The notes under the pieces are model-generated. The model was not told the origin of the DNA, did not search any database, and saw nothing but the letters and a program-made list of their open reading frames with translations. From Aradus depressus (Eukaryota; Arthropoda; Insecta; Hemiptera; Aradidae), in the NCBI GenBank assembly GCA_963662175.1, contig OY759224.1:19787489-19851488 (forward strand): a stretch of 64,000 nt of DNA, read 5' to 3'. Below, one piece after another: positions 42,088 through 52,916 of the stretch. Made by a program: the position numbers and the translations under genes. Each line of letters starts with the position of its first letter. Position 1 is the stretch's first letter.

Positions 42088-43253
42088 GAAGGGTCACCGG
42101 GAAGAACGATCATAGTCACCCAAATCAAAATGTTCAGAATTGCGTTTTTTAAGTTTGATGTCGTTTAAGTAAATGAAAAATAGGTATAATAAACATGTTT
42201 CAAGTCTTTTATGTTGAAGTACACTGTTTATTATAAATTCAAAAAATAATAAAGATACATTTGACATAATGAGCATGATAAAAAAATTTTCAAATAAAAG
42301 TCTTCAGGACATTGATCTTTATTGCCAGTTATTCACCGTCATCATTTGGTGGGTCATCTACGTATTCGATGTCATTCTCTTCTCCTTCATCCAATTCAAG
42401 AGCAGGAGCCTGTTTACCTCGGCCATCTATCTGAGCTACACCGAATTCATTCAACTGTTTTTTTAAAGTTTGTACACGGCGATTTGTAATACCGTGTAAT
42501 GCTAAAAAGGCTTTATGACAAACAGTTACATCTTGTAAAGTCTTGCTCCCATCAATACGTGTACGTACACGATAACAATAAGAAGAAGTATGATAACTTG
42601 CCTCTTTATCATCCTTTCTGTTGCGTCGCCGCTGAACAGGAACTACGGTAATCAATCCACTCAAATGCTGATTTTGTTTGTTATAATCACGTAGTTTGTT
42701 GAAGTTAGACATGATACGTTGCCGTTCTTCGGAAGAAATAACTTCAAAACACTTGTAACGAAAACATCGACAATTCTCACCTATCTCGTTACTTGAGGCT
42801 CGAAGTTCTTTCAAAACATCCTTCATTCTTCCTTTTCTTAACATTGCTTTGTGCACTAAAACTATCTACACTATCTGAGTCACTTAAATCCCCTAACATG
42901 ATACAAGTTTAGTGTAAAGTTAAAAAAGAATTAGCCTCGACCTATAACAGCTGTTGAAGTTATGAACGTGTTTGCAGTGAGAATTGCAACAGAATGCACA
43001 ACAGTAAACAAAGATCGGTCATCTGATATATCAGATGTGAGTGGAGGGGAGAAAATAGGACTTTGATCACTCTTGTCAGTTGGCGCGTGGACTATGATCA
43101 ATCTTCCCCTTGCCTATTATAAACTAGTGACTGTGATTGTTTTTGCCCGAATGATATCTCCGTTAAAAACTGTCTGTAATAACCTACCAGTACCCATCGT
43201 TACCTAAGTTTGGCCAAAAAATGGACTTTGATCATTATTCCCGGTGACCCTTC
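42088..43253 (-). mobile_element. DNA transposon, 1.17 kb, TIR about 31 bp
   Basis: Ends GAAGGGTCACCGGGAA (left) and its complement (right) extend with few mismatches through GATCA. TATA lies 1 bp outside each end (42083-42086, 43255-43258), a possible target duplication. GGACTTTGATCA-type motifs recur near the right end (about 43060, 43092, 43220). Encodes the ORF at 42329-42856. Confidence 0.85.
42329..42856 (-). CDS. N-terminal domain of a recurrent insect transposon protein, acidic tail
   Basis: About 175 residues, open. Blocks seen: GENCRCFRYKCFEVISSEER, FNKLRDYNKQNQHLSGLI, VVPVQRRRNRKDDKEASYHT, then CHKAFLALHGITNRRVQTLK, ending with DGRGKQAPALELDEGEEND and a very acidic tail. The cysteine cluster and HGITNRRV helix-turn pattern are ones I have seen at the start of a repetitive insect protein family thought to be transposase-like, whose members are much longer. 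The reading frame begins without ATG; an ATG frame (MLGDLSDSDSVDSFSAQS) precedes it, so one frameshift lies near 42845. The DDE-like catalytic part is missing. Confidence 0.5.
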   Translation of the reverse strand: MHKAMLRKGRMKDVLKELRASSNEIGENCRCFRYKCFEVISSEERQRIMSNFNKLRDYNKQNQHLSGLITVVPVQRRRNRKDDKEASYHTSSYCYRVRTRIDGSKTLQDVTVCHKAFLALHGITNRRVQTLKKQLNEFGVAQIDGRGKQAPALELDEGEENDIEYVDDPPNDDGE

Positions 43254-43442
43254 ATATAAAATTAATTTTTTTAATGTCTATTTTTTATATTCTCAATCGA
43301 AACCCAACGAATGATTTAAGGAAAAGCTTATTTTCCACTTTTCAGTGTACTATAATTTAAAAATGACTTATATTTTTAGAAATCTTTTATTTTATATTAT
43401 GTTTTCTTAGTTATTTAACTATTGTTATATCTATACTATAAC

Positions 43443-43500
43443 GGGGGGCGTGGTGACCGTGGGCTAGACCGTAGGACTTTGATTGCATGGTACCATAATC
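43443..43500 (+). repeat. SINE2 head fragment
   Basis: GGGGGGCGTGGTGACCGTGG and GGGCTAGACCGTAGGACTTT correspond to the 5' end of SINE2. Confidence 0.65.
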
Positions 43501-43559
43501 AAGTCAAAAAGTTTAATATAATGAATGTATTGACATGAAAGAGGCTCGTTTATTTGATG

Positions 43560-44000
43560 CTCATGATGCCCATGTGGCTTTACGGCTGCTCTATCTGGGG
43601 TTCTGCCTCGGATTCTCAAATCAAACGTATACAGACACTCCAGAGTCGGGTCTTAAGAATAATCACTAGTGCGCCCTGGTTTGTCCGCAACAAAACTATA
43701 CACGATGATCTTGAGGTCCCTGAGGTGAAAAAATGTCTGCCTATTTGCTACGCCAGTCTGCTGCGGACCATGCAAGATGATCAAAATCCTCTGCTACGTG
43801 CCATCCCTCTCCACCTGCCTCCGCCAAGACCAGAACGTCGTCTGAAGAGGAAGCACCATAGCGACCTTAATCAAGAGGACTGACGCTGGTCAGCGGCCTC
43901 ATTCAAGTGCCAGATGTTTTGTTTTTTGTTATTATTTTAGCACAATTGAATGTACATTGTACAAAAATTATCAATAAATGAAAAAAAAAAAAAAAAAAAA
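43560..44000 (+). pseudogene. Jockey-type LINE 3' end with poly-A
   Basis: MWLYGCSIWGSASDSQIKRI, LQSRVLRIITSAPWFVRNKT, DDLEVPEVKKCLPICYASLL, PPPRPERRLKRKHHSDLN, then a stop, a UTR of about 95 bp and an A-run at 43981-44000. 5'-truncated; otherwise intact. Confidence 0.85.
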
Positions 44001-44021
44001 TGAAATTTTATATTTAATTTC

Positions 44022-44472
44022 TTTTTTTTTTTTTGTATTTATTTATCTTAAGCCACAAGTATGCAAAAAATGCACAACCAGCGACTGGGCTGACATGTAC
44101 TATACAATAATAATAATAATAAAATAAATATGACATGAGAGGCTTGAGAGAGAAAAAACACCCAGCGGTGAACCCTCATGGCATCACTTCATACCAAGAG
44201 ATCTCTATGCCAAACTCTCTTTAATCTTCTTGGAGGATTGTGGGGTTTTGTACTTAAGATTTTGCGAACTTCCGGATTGGTTTTAAGTAAATTTTGGTGT
44301 AGAAACGTTGGTATAAAGGTTTAATGCTTGTGTCTATGGGTGTGATGTTCAAGTCGCGGTGTAAAGTCTTGGTTGCTAACGTATGGTGGGCATTGTGTGA
44401 TCAGTCGGAGAGTCTTGGATTGAAATACTTGTATTCTTTTGATGTTCGAAGTCTTGGCTGTACCATATATTT
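44022..44472 (-). pseudogene. Jockey-type LINE 3' end, minus strand
   Basis: Reverse reading gives GTAKTSNIKRIQVFQSKTLR, LITQCPPYVSNQD, and after a frameshift NPEVRKILSTKPHNPPRRLK. The T-run at 44022-44034 is its poly-A tail. Same subfamily as 19280-19725. Confidence 0.75.
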
Positions 44473-44484
44473 AATTTCTGAACC

Positions 44485-44650
44485 CGTCTCAAAAACTCTA
44501 ATAACTGCCGATTTAATGAATTTATCGACACAACATTTTTGGTGTGGATTCAGAAGCTTCTATGTAAGATAACTTATGACTTTTAGGATCGATTGGTTTT
44601 CGAGAGAGAATACATCGATGATTCACAGACGACTTTCCTTTATTTTTGGA
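44485..44650 (-). repeat. R3 repeat fragment
   Basis: AATAACTGCCGATTTAATGA and TTATCGACACAACATTTTTG. It directly follows the jockey fragment at 44022-44472. Confidence 0.75.
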
Positions 44651-45012
44651 TTTTTTTGCACAAACGTTTAAAAATTTTGTCAAACAGTAAAATAGAAATT
44701 TTGTAAAAATGAAATTTAGTTTTAATAACATGTTGAATAGAGAGTTTGTTAAGTCTGGCATGCAAAAAAAACTTCTTAAAAAATAAGAAAAAAACAAATT
44801 TAATAATGTTCATCGTGCCTGAGTTAGGAGGGTTCTTGTGTTCAGAGGATCGTCAACCTCTTCAACTTCGTAAATTTAATTATAATTCCCGTTTTACCAT
44901 CCGCCTCTCGTTCACATTATTACATCCCATTCATCTTTTATTAGGATTATACATTTTTTTTTCTTTATTAAACGAAAAAAGTAATATAAATTATATATAT
45001 TAATTAGTTATT

Positions 45013-45201
45013 ATGGTTATTGGTAGCCTTCTTATTATCTATTATCCGAATAAAAATGATGCTAGACGAAGAAACCGATGCTGCATGCACTTTGAACCAA
45101 ACTCGGATATGCTGCAATATAATTCTAGTAATGATGAAGATAAGTGTGATGATGAGAATGCAGCTTTATTAGTGTCTTTAGAGGAGTCATTGGGTCCCTG
45201 A
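45013..45201 (+). CDS. Small acidic ORF, doubtful
   Basis: 62 codons, with MVIGSLLIIYYPNKNDARRR then NSSNDEDKCDDENAALLVSL. It begins with a hydrophobic segment and ends acidic. It could be a remnant of a transposase N-terminus. No support beyond length and composition. Confidence 0.2.
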   Translation: MVIGSLLIIYYPNKNDARRRNRCCMHFEPNSDMLQYNSSNDEDKCDDENAALLVSLEESLGP

Positions 45202-45337
45202 AATTATTAAATAATAAGTTATTGAAATAATAACACAGTTTCAAAGTTTCTTGTATCAATAAATATTGTTTATTCTAATATATTTTAACATTTTTCATAA
45301 AACTAAAATTAGTTATCAAAAAGTATTCTAAGATGAT

Positions 45338-45340
<3 letters not shown>

Positions 45341-45377
<37 letters not shown>

Positions 45378-46140
45378 ATTGTAAACTTTATTATTCTATA
45401 CATGAATATTATAGTTGGGCTGTCTATAACAATAATACCTAGGCCAATGGCCTAATTAACATGAGATATGAACTCAGGTACAATTCAATAATTGCCCTAA
45501 ACAAGTAACTTTAAACTTGATAAATTGAACAAAATATAGGATTAAAAAAAATTAATTGATGAGAAGAAAATCATGCGGTCGCTTCTTTTTAAGTCTGCGT
45601 TCCAGTGGTAAAGGTGGTGGGTGTTCAGCAATTTCCCGGACCAGTGGATTTGGGTGGTTGGCCATTGTTGTCTGCATTCGGATGTAGGATTCTTTGAGGA
45701 CCTCCGCTACTTCCGGTATTTCAAGATCAGCATGTAGAACTGTGTTGCGAACATACCACGGTGCATCGGTGATGAGTCTCATGACGCGATTTTGAGTGGT
45801 TTGTATCCTGGTTATGTGGCTTTTAGCAGCTGAACCCCATAGGCCACAAGCGTACTGCCAGATCGGACGTATCAGCACCAAATATAGCAGTCTTTTTACT
45901 GATAAAGCAAGGGGTGAGCGGTGGTCGAGGAGACACTTCAAGTTTGTTATTCGTCCGCGAGTCTTCGCTACTAGGTGCTGGACATGATGGGACCATGTTA
46001 GCTTCGCGTCAAATATTAGTCCTAGGTATCTTACTCGTTCTGCACAAGGGATTTGCATGTCATTAAGAAAGATGGTTGGATTTGGTATATTTTTTTTATA
46101 TGTGAAAGTTACCAGTGTTGACTTAGTGGAGTTCATTTTT
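45341..46140 (-). CDS. Jockey-type LINE, RT C-terminal ORF with poly-A tail
   Basis: 194 residues intact: STKSTLVTFTYKKNIPNPTI, RVRYLGLIFDAKLTWSHHVQ, LIRPIWQYACGLWGSAAKSH, LITDAPWYVRNTVLHADLEI, PPPLPLERRLKKKRPHDF. The T-run at 45341-45373 is the tail on the minus strand. 5'-truncated before the RT palm. Related to 43560-44000. Confidence 0.85.
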
Positions 46141-46144
46141 GTTT

Positions 46145-46374
46145 TAAATTTAATGTTTAAAAATAATTATAACTTTAAGAATAATTTTTAAATTGTGAGC
46201 GACATTTTGATTTAGCTGAAAATAATTGGCAACCCTGGCTCCAGCTGTTGCTTGGACTCTGTTAATAATTCACCAATTGTTCATTGTCTGTGTTTATGAT
46301 AAAGAAGTAGATTAGATTAAATTTTAAAATAATTTTATTTTGATGAAAAAAAAAAAAAAATTAACAAAAAAAGC

Positions 46375-46406
<32 letters not shown>

Positions 46407-46745
46407 TATGAATATAAAATATTTGTTTATTTTTTTACAAAAGATACAAACAACAGACTGTCAAAATAATTGTTTTTACAGACAAATTTTTGAGATTAGT
46501 GTCACAAATTCTAAAAATTAAGTTTAAAAAAAATCTATAATTATCTATACAAAGTTTCGCAAGTTAAGTTATTGGACTGGCAGGGACCATGAAAAAATGA
46601 CAAATAGAAAAATATTATTGTTTTTTATTGGGCATTTTTACAATTGTTAAAAATAAAATCATAAATAAATTTGATAACAATGAATATAAAATAATAAATG
46701 TCAATATATACAAAGTAGAGAAAAAAAAAAAAATTTAAAACCTGA
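46145..46745. other. AT-rich with a T-run
   Basis: A poly-T run at 46379-46405 could be the tail of an unrecognised minus-strand retrocopy. Nothing else is readable. Confidence 0.5.
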
Positions 46746-46750
46746 ACATT

Positions 46751-46845
46751 GTGACTCATGCCCTGGCTTTTACTACGAGATCATATCGCCTACTACCAGA
46801 GCATTTTTTTGTCTCTCTGCTGGACATGAGCCCAACTCTATTGAT
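46751..46845 (-). repeat. SINE1 3' fragment
   Basis: GTGACTCATGCCCTGGC through GGACATGAGCCCAACTC. Confidence 0.75.
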
Positions 46846-47283
46846 GAAACATGCAGGCCACTTCAAATTCTGGTACATGGCGCATCCTCGCCATGCCACT
46901 GACCATACTATTTTTCAAGTTCTTATAGTACATATATTGAAATTTTCTACAATTTTAGTTATTTCAGTATGGTGTGTTTCTTATTCAGGAAACCTCTCTC
47001 ACATTATGTAATTATAATATATAAACATATTTATCCTACACTAAAAACTCTTAAGGCCCAATTTAATTTATTTTAAATGCAATTACCGTCCTTTGAGGGT
47101 CCATTCACTTTTATTCACTTAGCCCTCCATTACCGATGGAAAATTTATTTATGAAGCTGGTTTTTATTTTTTTTTAATTTTTAGTATTCTTTGTATAAAA
47201 AAAATAATTCTTTTGAGAAATCTTGTTGCATGTATATCCTCTCACCAGAAAATGAATATTCACAAAACTTTATATTTGTTTTT

Positions 47284-47430
47284 GTGATTCATGCCTGGAT
47301 TTTACGAGGTCATATCGCCCACTACCAGATCTTTCGTCGCCCGACTCTACAATGGGATTCCTAAATGTTGACTACCCAGTTTTAGATAGCTAGTATAGTG
47401 TCTTTAACGAGTACCTTTCGTACAGATAAA
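47284..47430 (-). repeat. SINE1 fragment, degenerate
   Basis: GATTCATGCCTGGATTTTAC through TCTTTAACGAGTACC, with several deletions. Confidence 0.7.
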
Positions 47431-47684
47431 AATCACTCGTTTACAGACCACTCTCTCTCGCTCCGTTTTCTTAAAATAATTTCAAACTGGCATTACTGGG
47501 TATAAGAGAGTCACTCTCATAATTATTCAGTAAATGAAACAAAGAAAAACTCATTATTCTCATATACTCAGTAATACCAATATGAAATGATTTTGCGAAG
47601 GGGAAGGGAGAGAGAGTGGTCTGTAAAAGCATGGTTGGTATAAGATCGTCCTGTAATTACATATATTCCTTCTCCAGCTTTACA

Positions 47685-47775
47685 AAGTATAGGGGAAGTT
47701 ATGTAATCAGTTAAAAATTCCATGCGCAGTTTTTGATGGGATTTCATGTTTTCCAACCATAAGGAAAGTTAAAAG
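47685..47775 (-). repeat. R3 terminal fragment
   Basis: CAAAGTATAGGGGAAGTTAT and GTAATCAGTTAAAAATTCC are the usual R3 terminus. Confidence 0.7.
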
Positions 47776-47893
47776 ATATAATGGTTCTAACTAAATATAG
47801 TTAGGTTCTTGTGGCACCGATTCCTTACATTTTTTTAAAGTCGGTAGATAGATTTCAACCAGATATGATGATGGTCAATCATAAGAAAAGATT

Positions 47894-48190
47894 AGGTTAG
47901 GTTTTATGACTCATGCCCGGGCTTTAACTACGAGGTCATATCGTCTACTACCAGAGCGCTCTTTCGCCACTCTGGTGGACATGAGCCCGACTCTACTATG
48001 GGAGTCCTAAATTTTGCCTACCCTAAATTTTTATTCACCTAGCATAGGGTTTTTTAAAGAGTACCTGACATCGTACAGACTTGGGACCATTGCTTAACGT
48101 CCCATCCGAAGGACGGCATGCTTAAGTTTATTTTACCTCCCAGATAAAATAAACTAAGGGCCTTGGTCGGGGTTCGAACCCACGTTCTTG
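47894..48190 (-). repeat. SINE1 copy, 5' truncated, with target-site duplication
   Basis: The tail is TTAGGTTAGGTTTT and the copy stops at the B-box region (GGTTCGAACCCACGTTC). Flanks ATAAGAAAAGAT and AATAAAGAAAGAT look like a duplicated target. Confidence 0.9.
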
Positions 48191-48239
48191 AATAAAGAAA
48201 GATAAAATATATATTGGTTCTATTTAAAATAGTAGAAGA

Positions 48240-48385
48240 AGGAATATAGAATATATACGGCTCAATTCAAGAATCCTAATGACTACCGATGTAATGAATT
48301 TATCGTTAGTATGAGGATTTAGGAGCCTCTATGTAAGTCAACTATTGAATATTAGTGCAAACTTTTGACTAGTTTTTTCATGTTT
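48240..48385 (-). repeat. R3 repeat fragment
   Basis: TAATGACTACCGATGTAATG and GTAAGTCAACTATTGAATAT. Confidence 0.75.
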
Positions 48386-48431
48386 TTCCTCGATAATTTG
48401 CGAAAAGTTTTATACAATATCATATTTTTTT

Positions 48432-48612
48432 TTTAAATATTGTCTATTCCACTAAAGATATTTATAAAAATAAAACTACCGGTTTCGGCCTCACATCATC
48501 GTCAGGTCTAGTTATGAACGAAGATGGTGTGAGGCCGAAACCGGTAGTTTTATTTTTATAAATATCTTTAGTGGAATAGACAATATTTAAAAAATAAGTT
48601 TGTTTTATTTAT
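48432..48612. repeat. Foldback element, short relative of 10851-11272
   Basis: Arms TATTGTCTATTCCACTAAAG and complement, ACCGGTTTCGGCC in each, spacer about 20 bp. Minus strand CTGACGA (48499-48505) with GAAA (48483-48486) is present, but stem II has a mismatch. The right arm has lost CTG of the core. Downstream unique sequence (48613-48665) is also shared with 11272-11322. Confidence 0.9.
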
Positions 48613-49232
48613 TTATTACAAATTCCACAATATGTCCGCGTTCCTCAACTTAGAAGTTGTTAATATCATATTCACCAAAAAGGAGAAAAATTCGAGATAC
48701 AGTCAAAACTAAGTTGATTAATAATAATTCGAGCTTCCGATTCACTATTTTTTTTACATATTTTTTGTTGACATAGGTAGTAATAAATTTTAGATTGAAT
48801 TTTCAAAGTTTTCCAAAAGGACCCAAAAAGCACAGAGGAGGAAAATCAGAGAGGTATAGGATTTATCTGTTGGAGAGGGTTTCTCCATATAAGCTGTAGT
48901 TGATCCCTTGGTTAATATGTTGTGACAGGGGTCCCCCAGAACTGCCATGAGGCCCCCTCCCCGCTCGTTCACCTTCTCGTTAAGGGTTTGTCTATAAACA
49001 CAAGCCTTCTCGCTCGCTCTCTCTCCAGCACACACAACCCAAAACTAATTTAGATTTTCAAAGTTTAAATCTCATTATCTGTTTGTCACATTAAACCGCA
49101 CAGTCTCCACACTTCGACTTGTTTACGTGTCATGTACATGAAAGTTGGTTTAGACATTTCCTTTTTTATGGTTCTATAGGTCGAAGACTGTAAACGTAAG
49201 TTATAGACATAATTGAGAGAGACGAAACACAC

Positions 49233-49761
49233 CAGGGGGGCCAGCATTTTGAGCAGGGGGGGCAAAGTTAGGCTAGGGGGGGGGGGGGGGGGGGGTACAG
49301 ACTCCCGGGGACACAGTCCACAGTTTCCGTAGTTAGCCCTGCAGACTTTTTTTAAATTAATTTGGAAGACTCGGACCTCTAGAAGCATATGTAACCACTG
49401 ACTGTAATGCTTAGCTGACTTTACATGAGCAGCAAAAATGCAAAGTACAGCAGCAGCTAATGCACGCTGTGGTTTTTGTGCTTTTAGAATTAAATGACTG
49501 ACATCCAATAGCGAGCATTTGCTGCTGCTGCGCTTTGCATTTTTACTGCGCATGTAAAATCAGCTTTAAGAGTATAAAGTATAACATAAATGACGATTTT
49601 GAACGAGGAAATGAAATGATCGAATTCATGTATATTTAAATAAATGTAATATGACTTGTTTTGTACATGTACATTTAGGTAAAGCACAATTTTCGTTATC
49701 TTGGTTTTTGCTCTGCCCAGGTGCCCCCCCCCCCCCCCCCCCCCCCCTGGCTACGCCCCTG
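49233..49761. mobile_element. hAT-type MITE with poly-G/poly-C ends
   Basis: Begins CAGGGGGGCCAGC, ends GGCTACGCCCCTG. Flanks AAACACAC (49225-49232) and ACACACAC (49762-49769) match at 7 of 8, the hAT duplication size. A G-run near 49276-49295 mirrors a C-run at 49724-49747. An inner hairpin at 49405-49568 (GCAGCAGCTAATGC-type arms) is nested inside. No transposase. Confidence 0.8.
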
Positions 49762-49820
49762 ACACACACTCGTCCATTTTAGAAAGAAGCATGGGTAAAA
49801 TTAATTTTATCGATTACGAA

Positions 49821-50055
49821 TGAACTTCAATGAAATAAAACTAGTTTATTTGTGGTAGGTATTGTCTAATTTCACATAATATACATATATAAACATGGAA
49901 GTACTTTCGGTATTTTTACCATCCTCTGACTGAGTCTTATCTCTTATGCTTTCGGCTGAGGATGGTAGAAATACCGAAAGTACTCCCATGTTTATACATA
50001 TTATGTGAAATTAGACAATACCATAAATAAACTAGTTTTATTTCATTCAAGTTCA
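49821..50055. repeat. Foldback element with hammerhead-like motif
   Basis: Arms of about 95 bp, from TGAACTTCAATGAAATAAAA to its complement, include GTACTTTCGGTATTT. The spacer is about 45 bp. Confidence 0.9.
49950..49990 (+). ncRNA. Hammerhead-ribozyme-like motif
   Basis: CTGAGGA (49956-49962), stem II GGTA-GAAA-TACC, GAAA (49976-49979), AGUACU stem III, UC site. Stem I is two G-C pairs. The mirrored copy in the left arm has an altered core (CAGAGGA). Confidence 0.6.
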
Positions 50056-50059
50056 TTTG

Positions 50060-51190
50060 AATTATCACAATATCTCTGCAATAATGTAATTTAATTTATC
50101 GATTACGTTGTTTTAGCTCTCAAGTCAGTTAGAAATGTAATTCATATAATAACGTTGTATTATCTGAAATCTTAGATAGATTGTCCACAGATCGAGCTTC
50201 GGGCTTCCCGTCAAAGTGTGCCAAGTTGAAGAACAACCGCTAAAAAATTATTATTTTTTCCATTAAATAAAAATGCTCTTAGGGCAAAAGTTGGATAAAA
50301 TATCTGCCATGATAATTCGTATATAATATGTAACATTTTAGATAAATTAATTAAGTAATATATTTTACTAATAAATAAATAAAAAATGTATTTAATGTGT
50401 AATAGAAATTTGATAAATGAATAAGGAAAGAGACGTCTAGACATCAACAATGAGGATTAAGAAGACAAGTATTGGAAAGTAATTCAATAAACATCAGCTG
50501 CTTCCACCTGCCACCTTGATCTTGACAAACAAATATAATTAGAAACTGTGATGTTTATTTATTTGTATTTATATTCCTTTAGCATTTCAAACCTGTATTT
50601 TATTAAGTGTGAATGGTAGAGGAGCTGTTCTTCGTTTATTTAAAAGTGATCAAAATAACTATTAAAAAAACATAGACTTCCAATTTAGTATTTAGAATTT
50701 TAACGAATGAAGGCATCTTCAAAAGGCTTCTTTTAACTTCAGATTTATTAATATCGAGTTACAGGTTCTTCCTAAATACATTTTTTCCTAAAAAAAATTA
50801 AATTATATACCTACATAATATTAAAATCTCTATTTTACAAACAAAAACATTTTATTTTCGAATAATAAGTACTTACAAATAGTGAAGGAAGAGTATAAAT
50901 TGAAATTTTGGCCAGGCTTTTTCAAATATGGACCAGTGTGAGACAGTATCTTTTCACCAGCCTTTGAAGAAGAGATCGGCAGGTCCAGACCAGATCGCAG
51001 CAAGGATATTGTCCAGAATTGGATAGTGGAAAAAAGACAACGTTGATGACGATGCTCGGATGGTCGTAGACTTTTCCGTTTTTTGTACGTTTATTTAAAA
51101 TTATTTTTCAACATTTACTTCTTCATTTAAAGTTAGGATGAAGGAACCAAAGCTAAAACCTGTAGAAAACATAACACTACAAACAAGAGA
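50060..51190. other. No feature recognised
   Basis: AT-rich. No coding motif, hairpin or known repeat was seen. Confidence 0.5.
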
Positions 51191-51197
51191 AATGAAC

Positions 51198-52325
51198 GCC
51201 GCTACCTCACAGGTAGTGTGTTTGCCTACTGAGTAAGAATCTATCGATACAAGTAAAATATCGATACTTTTTTGGATACCAAGTAGTTATCGAGTAGATA
51301 TTACTTGTATCGATTCAAAATACTCGTTTCAAATATCAACAATTAAAAAAAATTCAATAAATTTTTCAATTCATCAAAATCGTTGACCGTTTAATTTCTT
51401 ACAATTTTCTTTTATTTGTTGTTGCAATAAAATACTGAATTCAAATTACGGTCCACCGACAAATGACATATATATCGATGGTAATAACCTCATGTGTGAT
51501 GTGACCACGCAGTCTGCATGATGCGTCCTTATTTCTTACTTTATTTACATTTAATGGCTTATCGTTTATGAAGGTAAACGTTTGTTTGATTTTGAACAGA
51601 ACCGTGAACGTGATTACGACTTCAGCATTTTATTTTATTTTTATATTCCATTTTATCAATTACAAATTATAATGTCTCGTCCTACTGTGAAGGGATGCAT
51701 TTATTACACAGTACGATTCGATCTCAGCGACTTGCAAAAAGTGTTTTAAAAAAGTGAAATATTGTGGGGAATACGAATAGTCTCCAGTAGTTTTATATCC
51801 TTAGTAAAAATAATTTGTATGTTTATTTTATAAAGCTTTTTATTATTTTCAGTGTGTTTTTAATAATATCTTTTTATCTTATTCGATTTGATTTATTAGT
51901 TTCTTATGCCTACGTGGTTTAAAATTAATTATAACGAAGTACTCGAATCAATCGATACACATTTTATTAATATCTACATACATTTAAGATAAATTAAAAA
52001 AATTCAAATATAATTTTTTTTTTTAATTTTAAAAATTCATTATAATGAAGAGTAGCTATCGATACGTTGTATTCGATATTTGAGTAGTATCGAAAGTTTT
52101 GATTCTCGTGTGAACATTTGATACTCGTGTGTAAAAGTATCGATACTTTGTGGTATCGATTAAACCCTACTATTGACCTCAAGATCGCGGTTTCGAAATC
52201 TAGTGGTGAAAAACTTAGAGCATGCAGGTCCTTCGGATGGGACATTAAACGATGGTTCCTTGCATGTATAATGTCAGATTCAGAGTAGACGATATGAACA
52301 GTTAAAGACCCGGACATGAGACACA
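51198..52325 (+). repeat. SINE1 copy split by a hAT element
   Basis: The tRNA-like head (CGCCGCTACCTCACAGG to GCCTACTGAG, 51198-51233) is separated from the B-box and body (GACCTCAAGATCGCGG onward, 52170-52325) by a 936-bp hAT-type element. Confidence 0.8.
51234..52169. mobile_element. hAT-type element with BED-finger remnant, copy 2
   Basis: Same family as 28153-28885, with the same TATCGATAC-rich ends. Flanks CTACTGAG and CTATTGAC match at 6 of 8 bases. The BED ORF is broken here (a small deletion in the YYTKNDS region). It lies inside the tRNA-like head of a SINE1 copy. Confidence 0.75.
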
Positions 52326-52541
52326 ATAACTATTGTTATGAATTCAATCGATGTCTCTTATCAGTAGATTATTTCCTGTATTGACTCACAATCTGCCTAA
52401 GATCTGGAATGTTCCATTTGTAACCTTACTTCAAGCTTTCAGTATATAATAGTCGATTTAGGGCCAATATATATGTGTTATTTGTTTTGATTTTCTAGAC
52501 ATATTATTCTGAAATTAGTTTTTCAAAGACTTAAGTTATTT

Positions 52542-52760
52542 GAGGGCACCGGTAGCTCAGATGTAATATGCTAGCCTTCTGAGCTGAAGATTGCGGGTTC
52601 GAAACCCTACAGAGGCCATAGGTTTTTAATCTAGAAGTTGAAAAAACCTTGAGCACGCCGTCCTCCGGATAATACCTAAAGCGATTATCTTGAGGCTCGT
52701 TAAAGACCCATAGTTGACGATATTACCTCATAGTTAAAGCCCGGTTATGGGTCAAACGGA
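52542..52760 (+). repeat. SINE1 copy, internally deleted
   Basis: GAGGGCACCGGTAGCTCAG head, GCGGGTTCGAAACCC B-box, then a shortened body ending AGTTAAAGCCCGG. Confidence 0.85.
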
Positions 52761-52916
52761 TAACTAACGATTTTTGTGTGTCGTTCTACATTATAATGCA
52801 GTTCTTAGAACATTTCGAAACTGGTAGAACTGCCAGTCATTTTAATAACTGACCAATAAAGTTTAATGAAACATTCGACACTTGAGAAAACAATATACAC
52901 CTGGAGTTAAATATTG

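Noticed and set aside
49086..49553. 155-residue minus-strand protein
   Set aside because: It crosses the poly-G tract (giving a proline run) and the inner hairpin of a hAT MITE; no domain.
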